In this document: in pieces, positions 44,161 through 54,954 of the stretch
Position numbering within the stretch: position 1 is the stretch's first letter
Layout: each line of letters opens with the position of its first letter
NCBI GenBank assembly: GCA_963763955.1
Contig: CAVXQP010000016.1
Coordinates: forward strand, 62,001 to 126,000
Source of the DNA: DASUPK01 sp963763955
GTDB lineage: Bacteria; Actinomycetota; Thermoleophilia; Solirubrobacterales; 70-9
Length of the DNA: 64,000 bases
Reading direction: 5' to 3'
Program-made: the position numbers and the translations under genes
Notes under the pieces: generated by a model
Seen by the model: the letters and a program-made list of their open reading frames with translations, nothing else
Databases searched by the model: none
What the model was told of the DNA's origin: nothing

Positions 44161-45550
44161 ATGGCCAGGAGGGAGACCGCTGCCGCGGCCGAGATCGACC
44201 GGAAGCTGATCAACAAGCTCACCGAGGAGCAGATGGCTCGCTTCCGGGAGCACACGCCCGCGTCCGCCGAGTACTTCGACCGGGCACGGAAGGTGATGCC
44301 GGGTGGCGTCCCGTCCTCCTTCCAGCTCAACGATCCGTGGCCGGTCTACATCGACCGCGGCAAGGGCGCGCTGGTCTGGGACGTCGACGGCTCCGAGTAC
44401 GTCGACTTCCACAACGGCTTCGGCGTGATGTGCGTCGGGCACGCGAATCCGGTGATCGGGGAGGCGGTCAAGGCCCGGGTCGACGAGGGAACGCACTTCG
44501 CCGCCCCGACCAACGGCTCGATCGTCGTCCGCCGGGAACCTGGTCGAGCGCTTCGGCCTTCCCCAATGGCGGTTCTCGAACTCCGGCACCGAGTCCACGA
44601 TGTCGGCGATCCATCTCGCCCGTGGCGCGACCGAGCGGGACCTGATCATCAAGATCGAAGGCTCCTACGACGGGCACCACGACGCGGTGATGGTCTCCTG
44701 CTACCCGGAGCTCGATGAGCTCGGACCCCGTGAGGAGCCCACTCCGGTCCCCTTCGGGCGCGGCTATCCGCAGGCCGTCGTCGAGCTCACCCGGCCGGTT
44801 CCCTTCAACGACGCCGACGTACTCGAGTCATTGCTCAAGAAGCACGAGGGCAAGGTCGCCGGGCTGATCATGGAGCCGGCGATGATGAACATCAACATCA
44901 TCCCGCCGAAGGAAGGCTACCTCGCGCGAGTTCGCGAGCTCTGCACCGAGCACGGCGTCAAGCTGATCTTCGACGAGGTGAAGACCGGCGCCACCATCTC
45001 CTACGGCGGCGCCACCGGCCGCTTCGGCGTCGAGCCGGACATGATCTGCCTCGCCAAGGCGATCTGCGGCGGTTATCCGGGTGGAGCAATCGGCATGACC
45101 GCCGAGCTCGGCGAGGTCATCGCCTCGGACAAGGTGCACCAGATCGGCACCTTCAACGGCAACCCGCTGGTGATGGCGGCGGCCGAGGCAACGCTGACCA
45201 AGGTCCTCACCCCGGACGCCTACGAGAAGCTCGAGGCGACCAACGAGTCACTGAAGGCGCGCTGCCAGGAGGTCATCGATCGCTACGACCTGCCCGCCTA
45301 CACCCAGGGTCTGGGCGCCAAGGGCTGCGTGATCTTCTCCCCCGAGCCGATCTACGAGTACCGCGACTATCTCACCAAGGTCGACGGCGACCTCTCCACC
45401 CTCGCCTGGCTCTACCACATGAACCACGGCATCTTCATGACTCCCGGCGTCGAGGAGGAATGGACGCTCTCGATCGCCCACACCGACGAGCACATCGACC
45501 GCTACGTGGCGGCATTCGAGGCGTTCGCCTCGGACCTCAGCGGCTCGTAG
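44161..45550 (+). CDS. Class III aminotransferase, GSA-aminomutase-like
   Basis: PLP enzyme of about 462 residues, four bases after the MFS stop. EYFDRARKVMPGGVPSSFQL is the typical N-terminus of the glutamate-1-semialdehyde 2,1-aminomutase subgroup, and RFSNSGTESTMSAIHLAR and YDGHHDAVMVS follow. LIFDEVKTGATISYGGATGR binds PLP, and the lysine lies in MICLAKAICGGYPGGAIG. One frame change near 44537. HemL usually sits with heme genes; here the synthetase and transporter neighbours favour an omega-amino acid or other secondary substrate. Confidence 0.82.
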
Positions 45551-45553
45551 TCG

Positions 45554-45943
45554 TCAGCCGGCGGCGCCGTTGCCGTCCAGCGCCTCACGCGCGGCAGCGA
45601 CGTCCTCGGTGAGGATCACCAGCCGGACCCCGCTGAAGATCGTGTAGGCGACGTCGATGTTGACGCCTGCCTCGGCGAGGTCCCGCGCGACCCCCCCATC
45701 GCGCCTGGCTTGTCGTGCAGGTCGACGACCACGGCCTCCCGCTCGTCGGCGACATCGATGCCTGCGTCGGACAGCGCCTTGCGCGCCGCGCCCGCCGTCA
45801 TCGACCAGCAAGTGGATGAAGCCCTTCCCGTCCCCCACCATCGCGCAGAGGCCGGCGATGTTCACCCCGGCCCTGCCGGTCGCCTCGCCCAGGTCAGCCA
45901 GCTTCCCCGGCTGGTCGTCCATGATCACGGTCAGGTCCTTCAT
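45554..45943 (-). CDS. Tandem ACT-domain protein (frameshifted)
   Basis: Two ACT domains: MKDLTVIMDDQPGKLADLGE with AGVNIAGLCAMVGDGKGFIH, then EREAVVVDLHDKPGAMGG and LAEAGVNIDVAYTIFSGVRL. ACT domains bind amino acids or nucleotides as allosteric sensors. Changes near 45795 and 45705 break the frame. The gene is leftward and converges with the aminotransferase gene three bases away. No catalytic domain is attached. Confidence 0.7.
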   Translation of the reverse strand: MKDLTVIMDDQPGKLADLGEATGRAGVNIAGLCAMVGDGKGFIHLLVDDGGRGAQGAVRRRHRCRRRAGGRGRRPARQARRDGGVARDLAEAGVNIDVAYTIFSGVRLVILTEDVAAAREALDGNGAAG

Positions 45944-46013
45944 CGCGGCTCATCGTTTAGCTCGGCGAGGGCGATGTCAAACGCGGTCGTGCGCTGGGTA
46001 GCCTGAGATCGTC

Positions 46014-48052
<2,039 letters not shown>

Positions 48053-48068
48053 CGCTCTCGGCGGGTGG

Positions 48069-48121
48069 CGCCGAATTTCACCCTCGACACGCGCTCTTGC
48101 GCGTGTCGATGAAATTCGGCG
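48069..48121. terminator. Long two-part hairpin between convergent genes
   Basis: Outer arms CGCCGAATTTCA and TGAAATTCGGCG pair perfectly over 12 bp. After a three-base bulge (CCC), inner arms TCGACACGCGC and GCGCGTGTCGA pair over 11 bp around TCTT. It lies between the ends of yyaL and glnA and probably terminates both, although no T-run follows. Confidence 0.65.
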
Positions 48122-48143
48122 ACAGGACCCGCCCGGCGGAGCG

Positions 48144-49496
48144 TCAGAGAATCGGCAGGAACTGCTCGATCTCGAACGGCGTGACCTGCACCCGGTAGTC
48201 CTCCCACTCGGCCCGCTTGATCTCGACGAAGCGGTTGAACGCGTGCTCGCCCAGGATCCGCAGGACCAGCTCCGACTCCGCGGCGACCTCGATCGCCTCG
48301 CCCAGAGTCTCGGGCAGCTCCTCAATGCCGCGGCGATGGCGCTCCTCCGGAGTGAGGTGGTAGAGGTTCTGCTCCATCGGCTCGGGCAGCTCATAGCCGT
48401 GCTCGATGCCCTCGAGCCCGGCGTGCAGCATTCCCGCGAAACAGAGATACGGGTTGCAGGCGGGGTCGGGGCAGCGCAGCTCCGCGCGGGTCGCCTGCTC
48501 CTTGCCGGGGTGATAGAGCGGCACCCGGATCAGCGCTGAGCGGTTTCGGCGAGACCAGGAGAGATAGACGGGCGCCTCGTAGCCGGGCACCAGGCGCTTG
48601 TAGGAGTTCACCCACTGGGCGAAGAGCGGGGAGATCTCGCGGGCGTGCTTGAGCTGGCCGGCGATGAACGCCTTGGCGACATCCGAGAGGAAGTACTGGT
48701 CATCGGGATTGAAGAACGCGTTCTTGCCGTCCTTCGAAAGCGACTGGTGGACGTGCATGCCCGACCCGTTCTCGCCCTGCAGCGGCTTCGGCATGAAGGT
48801 CGCATACCAGCCGTACTTCATCGCGTACTCCTTGACCGTGATCCGGTAGGTCATGCAGTCATCGGCCATCGCGAGCGCATCCTTGTAGCGCATGTCGACC
48901 TCGTGCTGGGAGGGACCGACCTCATGGTGGGCGTACTCGACGTGGATGCCCAGCTGCTCGAGCGCGAGAATCGTCTCGCGGCGCAGGTCCGAGCCCGCGT
49001 CGAGCGTCGTCAGGTCGAAGTAGCCGCCCTCGTCGAGAATCTCGGGGATGCCCGACTCGGGCTTCTCGGAGCGGAAGTAGAAGTACTCGAGCTCCGGGCC
49101 GACGTTGTAGTCGTCGAAGCCCAGCTTCTTGGCCCGATCGATGGCGCGGCGCATGATCCAGCGCGGATCGCCCTCATAGGGATCACCGCCGGGGACCTGG
49201 ATGTCACAGAACATCCGCGCGGTCCGGTTCGTCTCCTCCTCGCGCCAGGGGATCAATTGAATGCTGGACGGATCCGGCATCGCAATCATGTCCGACTCCT
49301 CGATCGGGTTGAACCCGCTGATCGACGAGCCGTCGAAGCCCATGCCGCCCTCGAAGGCATCCTCGAGCTCCGCCGCGTTGATCGAGAAGCTCTTCAGCTG
49401 ACCGAGCAGATCCGTGAACCAGAGCCGCACGAACCGGACATCGTTCTGCTCGCAGAACGACAGCGCCTCCTTCGCCGTGGTCGTGCCCTCGGCCAT
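48144..49496 (-). CDS. glnA: Glutamine synthetase, type I
   Basis: Intact 450-residue enzyme that makes glutamine from glutamate, ammonia and ATP. The beta-grasp start is NDVRFVRLWFTDLLGQLKSF, then MGFDGSSISGFNPIEESDMI. Catalytic segments are FDDYNVGPELEYFYFR, HHEVGPSQHEVDMRYKDALA, ENGSGMHVHQSLSKDG and SRRNRSALIRVPLYHPGKEQ. A Tyr occurs near the usual adenylylation site (NLYHLTPEE), but the surrounding residues differ from the NLYDLPPEE of regulated enzymes, so control by adenylylation is uncertain. Start is ATG 49496. An upstream open stretch in the same frame belongs to rlpA, not to glnA. Confidence 0.93.
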   Translation of the reverse strand: MAEGTTTAKEALSFCEQNDVRFVRLWFTDLLGQLKSFSINAAELEDAFEGGMGFDGSSISGFNPIEESDMIAMPDPSSIQLIPWREEETNRTARMFCDIQVPGGDPYEGDPRWIMRRAIDRAKKLGFDDYNVGPELEYFYFRSEKPESGIPEILDEGGYFDLTTLDAGSDLRRETILALEQLGIHVEYAHHEVGPSQHEVDMRYKDALAMADDCMTYRITVKEYAMKYGWYATFMPKPLQGENGSGMHVHQSLSKDGKNAFFNPDDQYFLSDVAKAFIAGQLKHAREISPLFAQWVNSYKRLVPGYEAPVYLSWSRRNRSALIRVPLYHPGKEQATRAELRCPDPACNPYLCFAGMLHAGLEGIEHGYELPEPMEQNLYHLTPEERHRRGIEELPETLGEAIEVAAESELVLRILGEHAFNRFVEIKRAEWEDYRVQVTPFEIEQFLPIL

Positions 49497-49578
49497 GACG
49501 CGGAAACTTACCGCCGTCTCACATCCGCGGCGCCCCGAACGTCGTAGGAGCAGACAGAAAGCGCAAGCTGCCTGTACA

Positions 49579-49593
49579 CTTACGAGGCGTAAG
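49579..49593. promoter_or_regulatory. Inverted repeat in glnA/AhpD-like divergent promoter
   Basis: CTTACGAGGCGTAAG has perfect six-base arms around AGG. It lies 83 bases upstream of glnA and 54 upstream of the AhpD-like ATG, among AT-richer sequence (GTAAGTAACC, AAAAGTAAAGTAAAG). The arms follow the same CTTACS-N3-SGTAAG pattern as the element operator at 40144-40158. Confidence 0.5.
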
Positions 49594-49646
49594 TAACCGG
49601 CTAAAAGTAAAGTAAAGCCCTTGTGAAACGGCGGTATTCCAGAGAA

Positions 49647-50213
49647 ATGACAGTCAAGACAGACGTAAGTCGCTTCCATATCCATGACGAGCTGACCGCG
49701 CCGGACGCCAGTGCTCCCCTCATCAAGAGCATCCAGACGGCCGGCGGAACGGTCTCGAAGTTCATCGGCGTGCTCGCCGAGTCGCCCGCCGCCCTGCGCG
49801 GCTATACGCGCCTGCGCACCGAGCTTCGTCAGAGCAGGCTGCCGCGGCCGACCCGTGAGCGGATCGGCTTGGCTGTGGCCGAGTGGCGCCACGACCCCTA
49901 CACCCTGACCCAGTACGCCCGCACTGCGCGAGTCGCCGGGCTCGGCCTCGACGAGGTCGCCAGGGCGCGGAACTTCACCTCCTCGGATGAGAAGGAGGCC
50001 GCGCTGCTCACGCTGATCCGCGCGACGCTCGATCCGTCCCAGCGGCCACCCCACCACCTGGTGGAGGAGGCTCGCGAGGCCGGCTGGTCCGACGAGGAGA
50101 TCCTCGACGCCGTCGCCGAGACGGCTTTGGCCGAGTTCGAGAGCCTGTTCGCCTCCGTCGCGGCTCTGCCGCAGGAGGGCGATCCGGCAGTTCTCCGTGA
50201 AGCGGCTGCGTAG
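49647..50213 (+). CDS. AhpD-like carboxymuconolactone decarboxylase-family protein
   Basis: Intact 188-residue helical protein, starting at ATG 49647 (a GTG at 49623 is also possible). It has the CMD fold: SKFIGVLAESPAALRGYTRL, then RPTRERIGLAVAEWRHDPYT and ARVAGLGLDEVARARNFTSS. The redox CxxC of AhpD is absent; Glu and His remain in AEWRHD. The second half, WSDEEILDAVAETALAEFES, is typical. A peroxidase-like role is therefore doubtful. Its stop codon begins the third copy of the intergenic repeat. Confidence 0.75.
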   Translation: MTVKTDVSRFHIHDELTAPDASAPLIKSIQTAGGTVSKFIGVLAESPAALRGYTRLRTELRQSRLPRPTRERIGLAVAEWRHDPYTLTQYARTARVAGLGLDEVARARNFTSSDEKEAALLTLIRATLDPSQRPPHHLVEEAREAGWSDEEILDAVAETALAEFESLFASVAALPQEGDPAVLREAAA

Positions 50214-50260
50214 CGGCCGCTTCACGGCCGCGATCTGATGGCGAGGCCGGGTCGCGGCTA
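50211..50260. repeat. Intergenic palindromic repeat, copy 3
   Basis: Exactly spans the gap between two convergent genes. It starts with the TAG of the AhpD-like gene, continues CGGCCGCTTCACGGCCGCG and ATCTGATGGCGAGGCCGGG, and ends with the CTA that is the stop of rlpA. The block GGCCGCGATCTGATGGCG matches the inverse of copy 1 at about 3111-3128. Confidence 0.6.
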
Positions 50261-50708
50261 GCCCGAGGCGGGCGCGACCATCGCCTCGACGGGGCCCGCG
50301 CCGACGGCCAGGAAGCCCAGGCGCTTGGCGACCTTCTTGGTCATGTCCCAGGCGTAGCCCTTGTGGAAGGGCCCGCGGTCGATGACGGTCGCCGTCACGC
50401 TGCGCGTCTGCGTAGCTGAAGGTCACCTGGGTGCCACAGGGGAGCTTCCGGTGGGCGACTCCCAGCGTCGTCGGCGTGAGGGTGGTCCCGCAGGCCGTCG
50501 AGCGGCCCCAGAAGCCCGGGCCGTACCAAGTGGCCGCCTTGAAGGTGGTCCAGCTGCCGGGGGCAGAGCTGGGCTGAGCCGTCGGTGGGGTGGGCTCGGT
50601 GCCACCCGGTACGCCGCCGGTCTGAGCGCTCGCTACCGGGGCGGCGACCAAGAGGGCGGCGCCGCATGCGAGTCCCGCAATCGCACGAATTGTTCGCTTG
50701 CTCGTCAA
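50258..50708 (-). CDS. RlpA-like double-psi beta-barrel secreted protein
   Basis: A signal peptide (AIAGLACGAALLVAAPVASA) and a Thr/Pro-rich linker precede TFKAATWYGPGFWGRSTACG and TTLGVAHRKLPCGTQVTFSY, the RlpA barrel with its catalytic-type residues. After one change near 50408 it continues DRGPFHKGYAWDMTKK-like sequence and ends AMVAPASG. RlpA proteins are septal lytic transglycosylases or resuscitation-like wall enzymes. The start is TTG 50708. It faces an SDR gene divergently. Confidence 0.75.
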
Positions 50709-50967
50709 CCTTCCTCTTTCGTTGCTTACGGGGTTAGCTGACGGGCTCGCGCTGAAAGATCGCGCTACACGGCTCGGTGGCCGCGACTCGCCCCAACTGA
50801 TGGGTCCCCCGCTCTCCAACTTTTCCTGTGGATGGAGACTCAGCGGAAGTGCGCGGCGCAGCCTAGCAAAGGTGTCGTGGATACCCGCCACACTGACGAG
50901 TCGACCGTTCAGCCTCGAACCTTTGCGGCGGCCGAAAATTCGCCCACTTCTCCATATCCTCCGGCCG

Positions 50968-51804
50968 ATGCCATCGGCGCTGGTCACCGGAGCAGGTCGC
51001 GGGATGGGACTGGAGATCGCCCGCCGCCTCGTCGGCCGCGGCTACGAGGTGGCGGTCACCGACGTCGATGAGCCGACCACGGCCGCCGCGGCCGAGCAGC
51101 TCGGCGAGCGCTCCTGGCCCCTCGCCCTCGACGTCACCGACTCCGAGGCATGCCGGTCGGCTGCCTCGCAGGTGGTCGAGCGATCGGGGTCCCTGGACGT
51201 CTGGGTCAACAACGCCGGGATCCTCTTCACCGGCCTCGCCTTCGAGCAGGACATGGACGTGCACCGGCGGATGCTCGAAGTGAACGCGGTCGGGACCATG
51301 AACGGGACCCTGGCGGCGATCGAGCGGATGCGGCCGGCCGGGCGCGGTCAGATCATCAACCTGATCTCGCTCGCCGGGCTGGCGGCCGCCACCGGGATCG
51401 TCGGGTACTCGGCGAGCAAGCACGCGGCAATCGCCTTCAGCCTCGGCACAGCCGCCGACCTGCGGCGGGCCGGACTCGGCGGGATTCACATCTCCTGCGT
51501 CTGCCCCGACGGGGTCTGGACGCCGATGATCGCCGACAGGCTCGACGACCCCAACGACGCCCTCTCCTTCTCGGGCGTGATGCTGATGCCCGAGCAGGTC
51601 GCCGAGCACGTCGAGGGCCTGCTGGACAGGCCGAAGCCGGTCCTCACGATCCCGCGATGGCGCGGGCGATTCGCGCGGTTCTTCGACCGGCACCCGCGGC
51701 TCTCCCTTCGGCTGACGCCGCTCCTGATGCGTGACGCGCTCCGACGCCAACGGGCCTTCAAGAAGAAGGTCGAGGCGGGCAAATGGCCTCCGACGTCCCC
51801 CTGA
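50968..51804 (+). CDS. Short-chain dehydrogenase/reductase
   Basis: Intact 278-residue classical SDR. ALVTGAGRGMGLEIARRLVG binds NAD(P), DVWVNNAGILF is the NNAG motif, and LISLAGLAAATGIVGYSASK gives the Ser-Tyr-Lys triad. The C-terminal 60 residues (IPRWRGRFARFFDRHPRLSL) are basic and resemble the membrane-associated tail of steroid or retinol-type SDRs. Start is ATG 50968; upstream in-frame codons lie in the divergent promoter. Substrate unknown. Confidence 0.82.
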   Translation: MPSALVTGAGRGMGLEIARRLVGRGYEVAVTDVDEPTTAAAAEQLGERSWPLALDVTDSEACRSAASQVVERSGSLDVWVNNAGILFTGLAFEQDMDVHRRMLEVNAVGTMNGTLAAIERMRPAGRGQIINLISLAGLAAATGIVGYSASKHAAIAFSLGTAADLRRAGLGGIHISCVCPDGVWTPMIADRLDDPNDALSFSGVMLMPEQVAEHVEGLLDRPKPVLTIPRWRGRFARFFDRHPRLSLRLTPLLMRDALRRQRAFKKKVEAGKWPPTSP

Positions 51805-51861
51805 GAGGACCGCGCGAGCCCGGGACCACGGGCCGGGCGATTCCACACGGTGCGAGGGCCG

Positions 51862-52432
51862 ATGGGGCTCTCCGGCTGGATCCACTACCCGGCGGCCTGG
51901 TTCCGTGCGAGATCCGGCCGAACGCCCGAGCGACCCTGGATCGTGCCGGCCGCGGTCGGCTGGCTGCGGCGGAGGATCCGTTCGGATTGGTCGATCCTCG
52001 AGCTCGGGGCGGGGCGCTCGACGGCGTGGTTCGCGCGGCGGGCGGGACGGGTGATCAGCTTCGAGGACAACGAGTTCTGGGCCGGCCAAACCGGGGAGCG
52101 GCTGCGAGAGCTGGGCCTGGAAACGTCGAGCTGCGGCAGCTGGCGGTTGAGGCGTTCGCGGTGGAGGTCGACGCGATGCCGGAGCATCCTTCGACCTTGT
52201 CGTCATGGACTTTCTGGAGGCGCCAGCGATGACGCGGATCGACGTCTTGAAACCGGCGATGAAGAAGGTGAAGGCCGGCGCGTATCTGCTGCTTGACGAC
52301 TCGGATCGCCCCGGGTACGCCGAGGCCTTCGACTGCTGGACGGCTGGCACTTCCGGAAGTTCGTGGGCGTCAAGGACGGCTGGCCCGAGGCCTGCGAGAC
52401 CGGCCGTCTTCCGCCGCCCTCGGGGCAAATAG
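51862..52432 (+). CDS. Methyltransferase-like protein (frameshifted)
   Basis: Starts MGLSGWIHYPAAWFRARSG (ATG 51862; a GTG at 51850 is in frame). The nucleotide fold is seen in WSILELGAGRSTAWFARRAG and RVISFEDNEFWAGQTGERLR. After changes near 52120 and 52188 it reads LAVEAFAVEVDAMPEH, FDLVVMDFLEAPA-like sequence and AMKKVKAGAYLLLDDSDRPG. This suits a class I methyltransferase of the type adjoining glycosylation genes. It ends at TAG 52430, just before a strong terminator. Confidence 0.6.
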
Positions 52433-52457
52433 AGGAGGCCCCTTGCGGGGCCTCCTC
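52432..52457. terminator. Bidirectional terminator hairpin
   Basis: Arms GAGGAGGCCCC and GGGGCCTCCTC pair perfectly over 11 bp around TTGC. It lies immediately after the methyltransferase stop and before the 3' end of the leftward RNase P RNA, so it can end both transcripts. Confidence 0.75.
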
Positions 52458-52461
52458 CTCA

Positions 52462-52796
52462 GCGAGCCGGTAAGCCGGATTCTGTCTTGGGCAGCCATCC
52501 ATCTGTGCGGCCCACCTGGACCTCGCCGGGCTGGGTCGACGGTCCTGCTTGGCCTTGCACCGGGCGGGGTTTGCCATGCGCGCCTACGTCACCGCGGCGC
52601 CGGTGCGCTCTTACCGCACCGTTTCACCCTTGCCTGTGCGCGACTCACGTGTGGCCGCGCCATCGGCGGTCTGTTCTCTGCGGCACTTTCCCGCGGGTTT
52701 CCCCGGGTGGGCGTTACCCACCGCCCTTGCCCTGTGGTGTCCGGACTTTCCTCGAAGACTCCTTTCGGTTGTCTCCGCGACTGCCTAGCTCGCACC
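52462..52796 (-). ncRNA. rnpB: RNase P RNA
   Basis: On the minus strand the molecule contains the universal P4 segment GAGGAAAGTCCGGAC (near 52738-52753), the GGTGGGTAACGCCC region, and the 3' segment GACAGAATCCGGCTTAC (near 52471-52490). The ends GCGAGC and GCTCGC can pair as P1, which sets the boundaries. About 335 nt, bacterial type A. This RNA is the catalytic subunit that matures tRNA 5' ends. The frames that cross this region are not coding. Confidence 0.92.
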
Positions 52797-52862
52797 ACCA
52801 GGGTACCCCTGCATCGCGGCTCGGAGGAGCCGATTCGACCAGTTTGCGGCGGCCGCCGGGCG

Positions 52863-53041
52863 TCAGGCGAGCTGGGACCCGCAGGTTTTGCAACCTGAGG
52901 TCTCCAGCTCTCCATGACACACCGGGCACTGGGCCCGGCCGCGAGCCGTCAGGGCCTCCCAGGCGCCGAGGATCTGATCTTCAAGCGTCACCTCGGACGG
53001 CTCAAACAGGCGCGTCTCTTCTTCAACCGCGAGGTGGTCAC
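52863..53041 (-). CDS. Small zinc-ribbon protein coupled to lexA
   Basis: A GTG at 53041 overlaps the lexA stop (GTGA). After a one-base change near 53025 the frame reads EEETRLFEPSEVTLEDQI, then ILGAWEALTARGRAQCPVCH and GELETSGCKTCGSQLA. Two CxxC pairs form a zinc ribbon at the C-terminus. About 58 residues. Its coupling to lexA suggests SOS co-expression. Function unknown. Confidence 0.6.
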
Positions 53042-53658
53042 GAAACCCTCCGGAAAACTCCCACGACGCGCCCGAGCACGCGCACGTCGCGAGTTCGAAT
53101 CGGCTTCATGCTCTTGTTCTCCGGCTGGAGCCGGACCTGATCCTTCTCACGGAAGAAGCGCTTGACGGTCGCCTCCTCGTCTCCGACGAGGGCGACTACG
53201 ATCTCGCTGTCGCTGGCACGCTCCGTGGGGCGCACCACGACGAAATCCCCCTCCAGGATGCCGGCGTCCTTCATGCTCTCGCCGCGCACGCGGAGGATGT
53301 AGTCGCCGTCTTCCCCGCCGACCACGTCAGGCACCTCGAGGTAGTCCTCGATGTTCTCCTCGGCGAGGATCGGCGAGCCGGCGGCGACCTGGCCGACCAG
53401 CGGCAACCCAGTCGGGCGGACGGCCTTCTTGGCCCGCTGGACCATGACCTCGAGCGCGCGCGGCTTGGAGGGATCCCGCTTGAGCACGCCGAGGCTCTCG
53501 AGCTTGGAGAGGTGCGCGTGCACCGTCGAAGAGGAATGCAGCCCGACCGCCTTGCCGATCTCGCGGACCGTCGGCGGGTAGCCATGCTTGCTGAGGTAGG
53601 TGCCGATGAAGTCGAAGATCTCCTTCTGGCGCTTCGTCAGGTCCTTGACGAGGTCCAC
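53038..53658 (-). CDS. lexA: LexA repressor
   Basis: Intact 206-residue SOS repressor. The winged helix is MDLVKDLTKRQKEIFDFIGT and SSSTVHAHLSKLESLGVLKR. Self-cleavage occurs at Ala93-Gly94 (GQVAAGSPILAE), with Ser128 (RVRGESMKDAGI) and Lys166 (EEATVKRFF) as the catalytic pair. A perfect SOS box lies 53 bases upstream of the start, so it is autoregulated. The zinc-ribbon gene is coupled downstream. Confidence 0.95.
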   Translation of the reverse strand: MDLVKDLTKRQKEIFDFIGTYLSKHGYPPTVREIGKAVGLHSSSTVHAHLSKLESLGVLKRDPSKPRALEVMVQRAKKAVRPTGLPLVGQVAAGSPILAEENIEDYLEVPDVVGGEDGDYILRVRGESMKDAGILEGDFVVVRPTERASDSEIVVALVGDEEATVKRFFREKDQVRLQPENKSMKPIRTRDVRVLGRVVGVFRRVS

Positions 53659-53710
53659 TTAATCCTCCTCGTTCAGCTGCGCTGGACGGGCGGCGCTGCT
53701 TTGGGGTGGG

Positions 53711-53724
53711 CGAACACATGTTCG
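53711..53724. promoter_or_regulatory. SOS (Cheo) box of lexA
   Basis: CGAACACATGTTCG matches the Gram-positive LexA consensus CGAAC-N4-GTTCG perfectly. It lies upstream of the leftward lexA gene, as in other actinobacteria. Confidence 0.9.
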
Positions 53725-53826
53725 GAGAGTAGCGCCACCTGCGGACGGTTGCAAGCAGCGTTCTGAGACGAACCTCGCCACGGCGGCCGCGACCTCGCGG
53801 GCGCGGCCATTATCATCCGCGACCTC

Positions 53827-53912
<86 letters not shown>

Positions 53913-54097
53913 CCTTGAAACCCGGGCCGGGGTTTCTCGTCCCGTTCGTCAGCGCGATCTGGTCTCCGCTTTCCGCGAGCGCGATCGAAGTCGTGACCAG
54001 GGTCTCGTTACTCCTCTCCGACGGCTGGCTGGAGCGACGGGTGGGCATTCTGAATGGCGCGGTCGCGCGACGACGGTTGCAGTAAATCCGCCTCAGA

Positions 54098-54150
54098 TTT
54101 AGGCTCTCGGACGCAGTTCCACTGACAGAGGAGGGATTCAATGAGGATGC
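54098..54150 (+). promoter_or_regulatory. Leader shared with 54936-54990
   Basis: TTTAGGCTCTCGGACGCA at 54098-54115 recurs exactly at 54936-54953. In both places GAGGAGGGA and an ATGAG start follow 42-43 bases later, with similar first codons. This is a duplicated 5' region of a secreted-protein family; the GAGGAGG is the ribosome site. Confidence 0.65.
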
Positions 54151-54868
54151 ACTCGCGGAGCCGGAAGCTCGGGAAACGCTCAGCCATCGCAGGCGCCCTG
54201 GGGGTGATCGGCTCCCTGCTGGTGAGCGGCACCGCCGCGGCGGCCGTCACCGGCTTCACCTACGCGGCCACCATCTCGCCGCAGAAGCAATCGGCCAAGA
54301 CCTTCGGCCCGGCGGCGATCAGCAGCACTCTCGACACGACCTACACCGGCGGGTTCACCCCCACGCCGACGACGACCGTCGACCATTCAGAAGGACATCA
54401 AGTTCACGGCCGGACGTTGCCCTAATGCAACCTGACCTCGATCAGCCCGTGCCGGATAGCCACGGCGAAGAGATTCTGCTGCGAGAACTGACGGGAGCGC
54501 GTGGCAAGGAGATGCTAGCGGGAAGGTGAGCGCGTAAACGGCGAGATGCGGCTGCGAGCCGCGATCGGGTTCCGCGATCGACCAGTTCCGCGCGAACGGC
54601 ACCTATTCGTTCAGCGGGACTGGGATCGGCACCCGTGACCCCAAGGGACGAACAGCCGAACCAGCCCGAGCCCGCCCACCGACCGTTGACCATTACGGGT
54701 CTCGATCGGCAAGGTCAAGCCGGCAAGAAGAAGGCAAGCCGACCGACTAGTGATGGCGAGGTGCAAGAGAAGAAGTGACAACGCGGGGTACGGAGCCTAT
54801 GCCCGGCACGAGCAGAAGCCGACCTCGGATTCCAGAAGTGCAAGGCGAAGAAGACGAAGAAGAAGTAG
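54141..54868 (+). CDS. Secreted protein with Lys-rich tail (frameshifted)
   Basis: ATG 54141 after GAGGAGGGATTCA. The signal peptide is IAGALGVIGSLLVSGTAAAA, then VTGFTYAATISPQKQSAKTF. The frame breaks near 54383; KDIKFTAGRCPNA, ATAKRF and a last segment FQKCKAKKTKKK, ending at TAG 54866, come from other frames. At least five changes are needed, so decay rather than error is possible. The Lys-rich tail recalls that of the protein at 22658-23188. No domain recognised. Confidence 0.5.
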
Positions 54869-54954
54869 GCGACTCTCCTGGCGGATCCGCCTTGGGCGCC
54901 ATCCGGGCCGCCCCCTCTGCAGCGTCCGCTGTCGCTTTAGGCTCTCGGACGCAC

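Noticed and set aside
49497..50257. Uninterrupted frame joining rlpA and glnA on the minus strand
   Set aside because: RlpA changes frame near 50408 and ends at 50258; the stretch between it and the glnA ATG encodes the opposite AhpD-like gene. A fusion is not supported.
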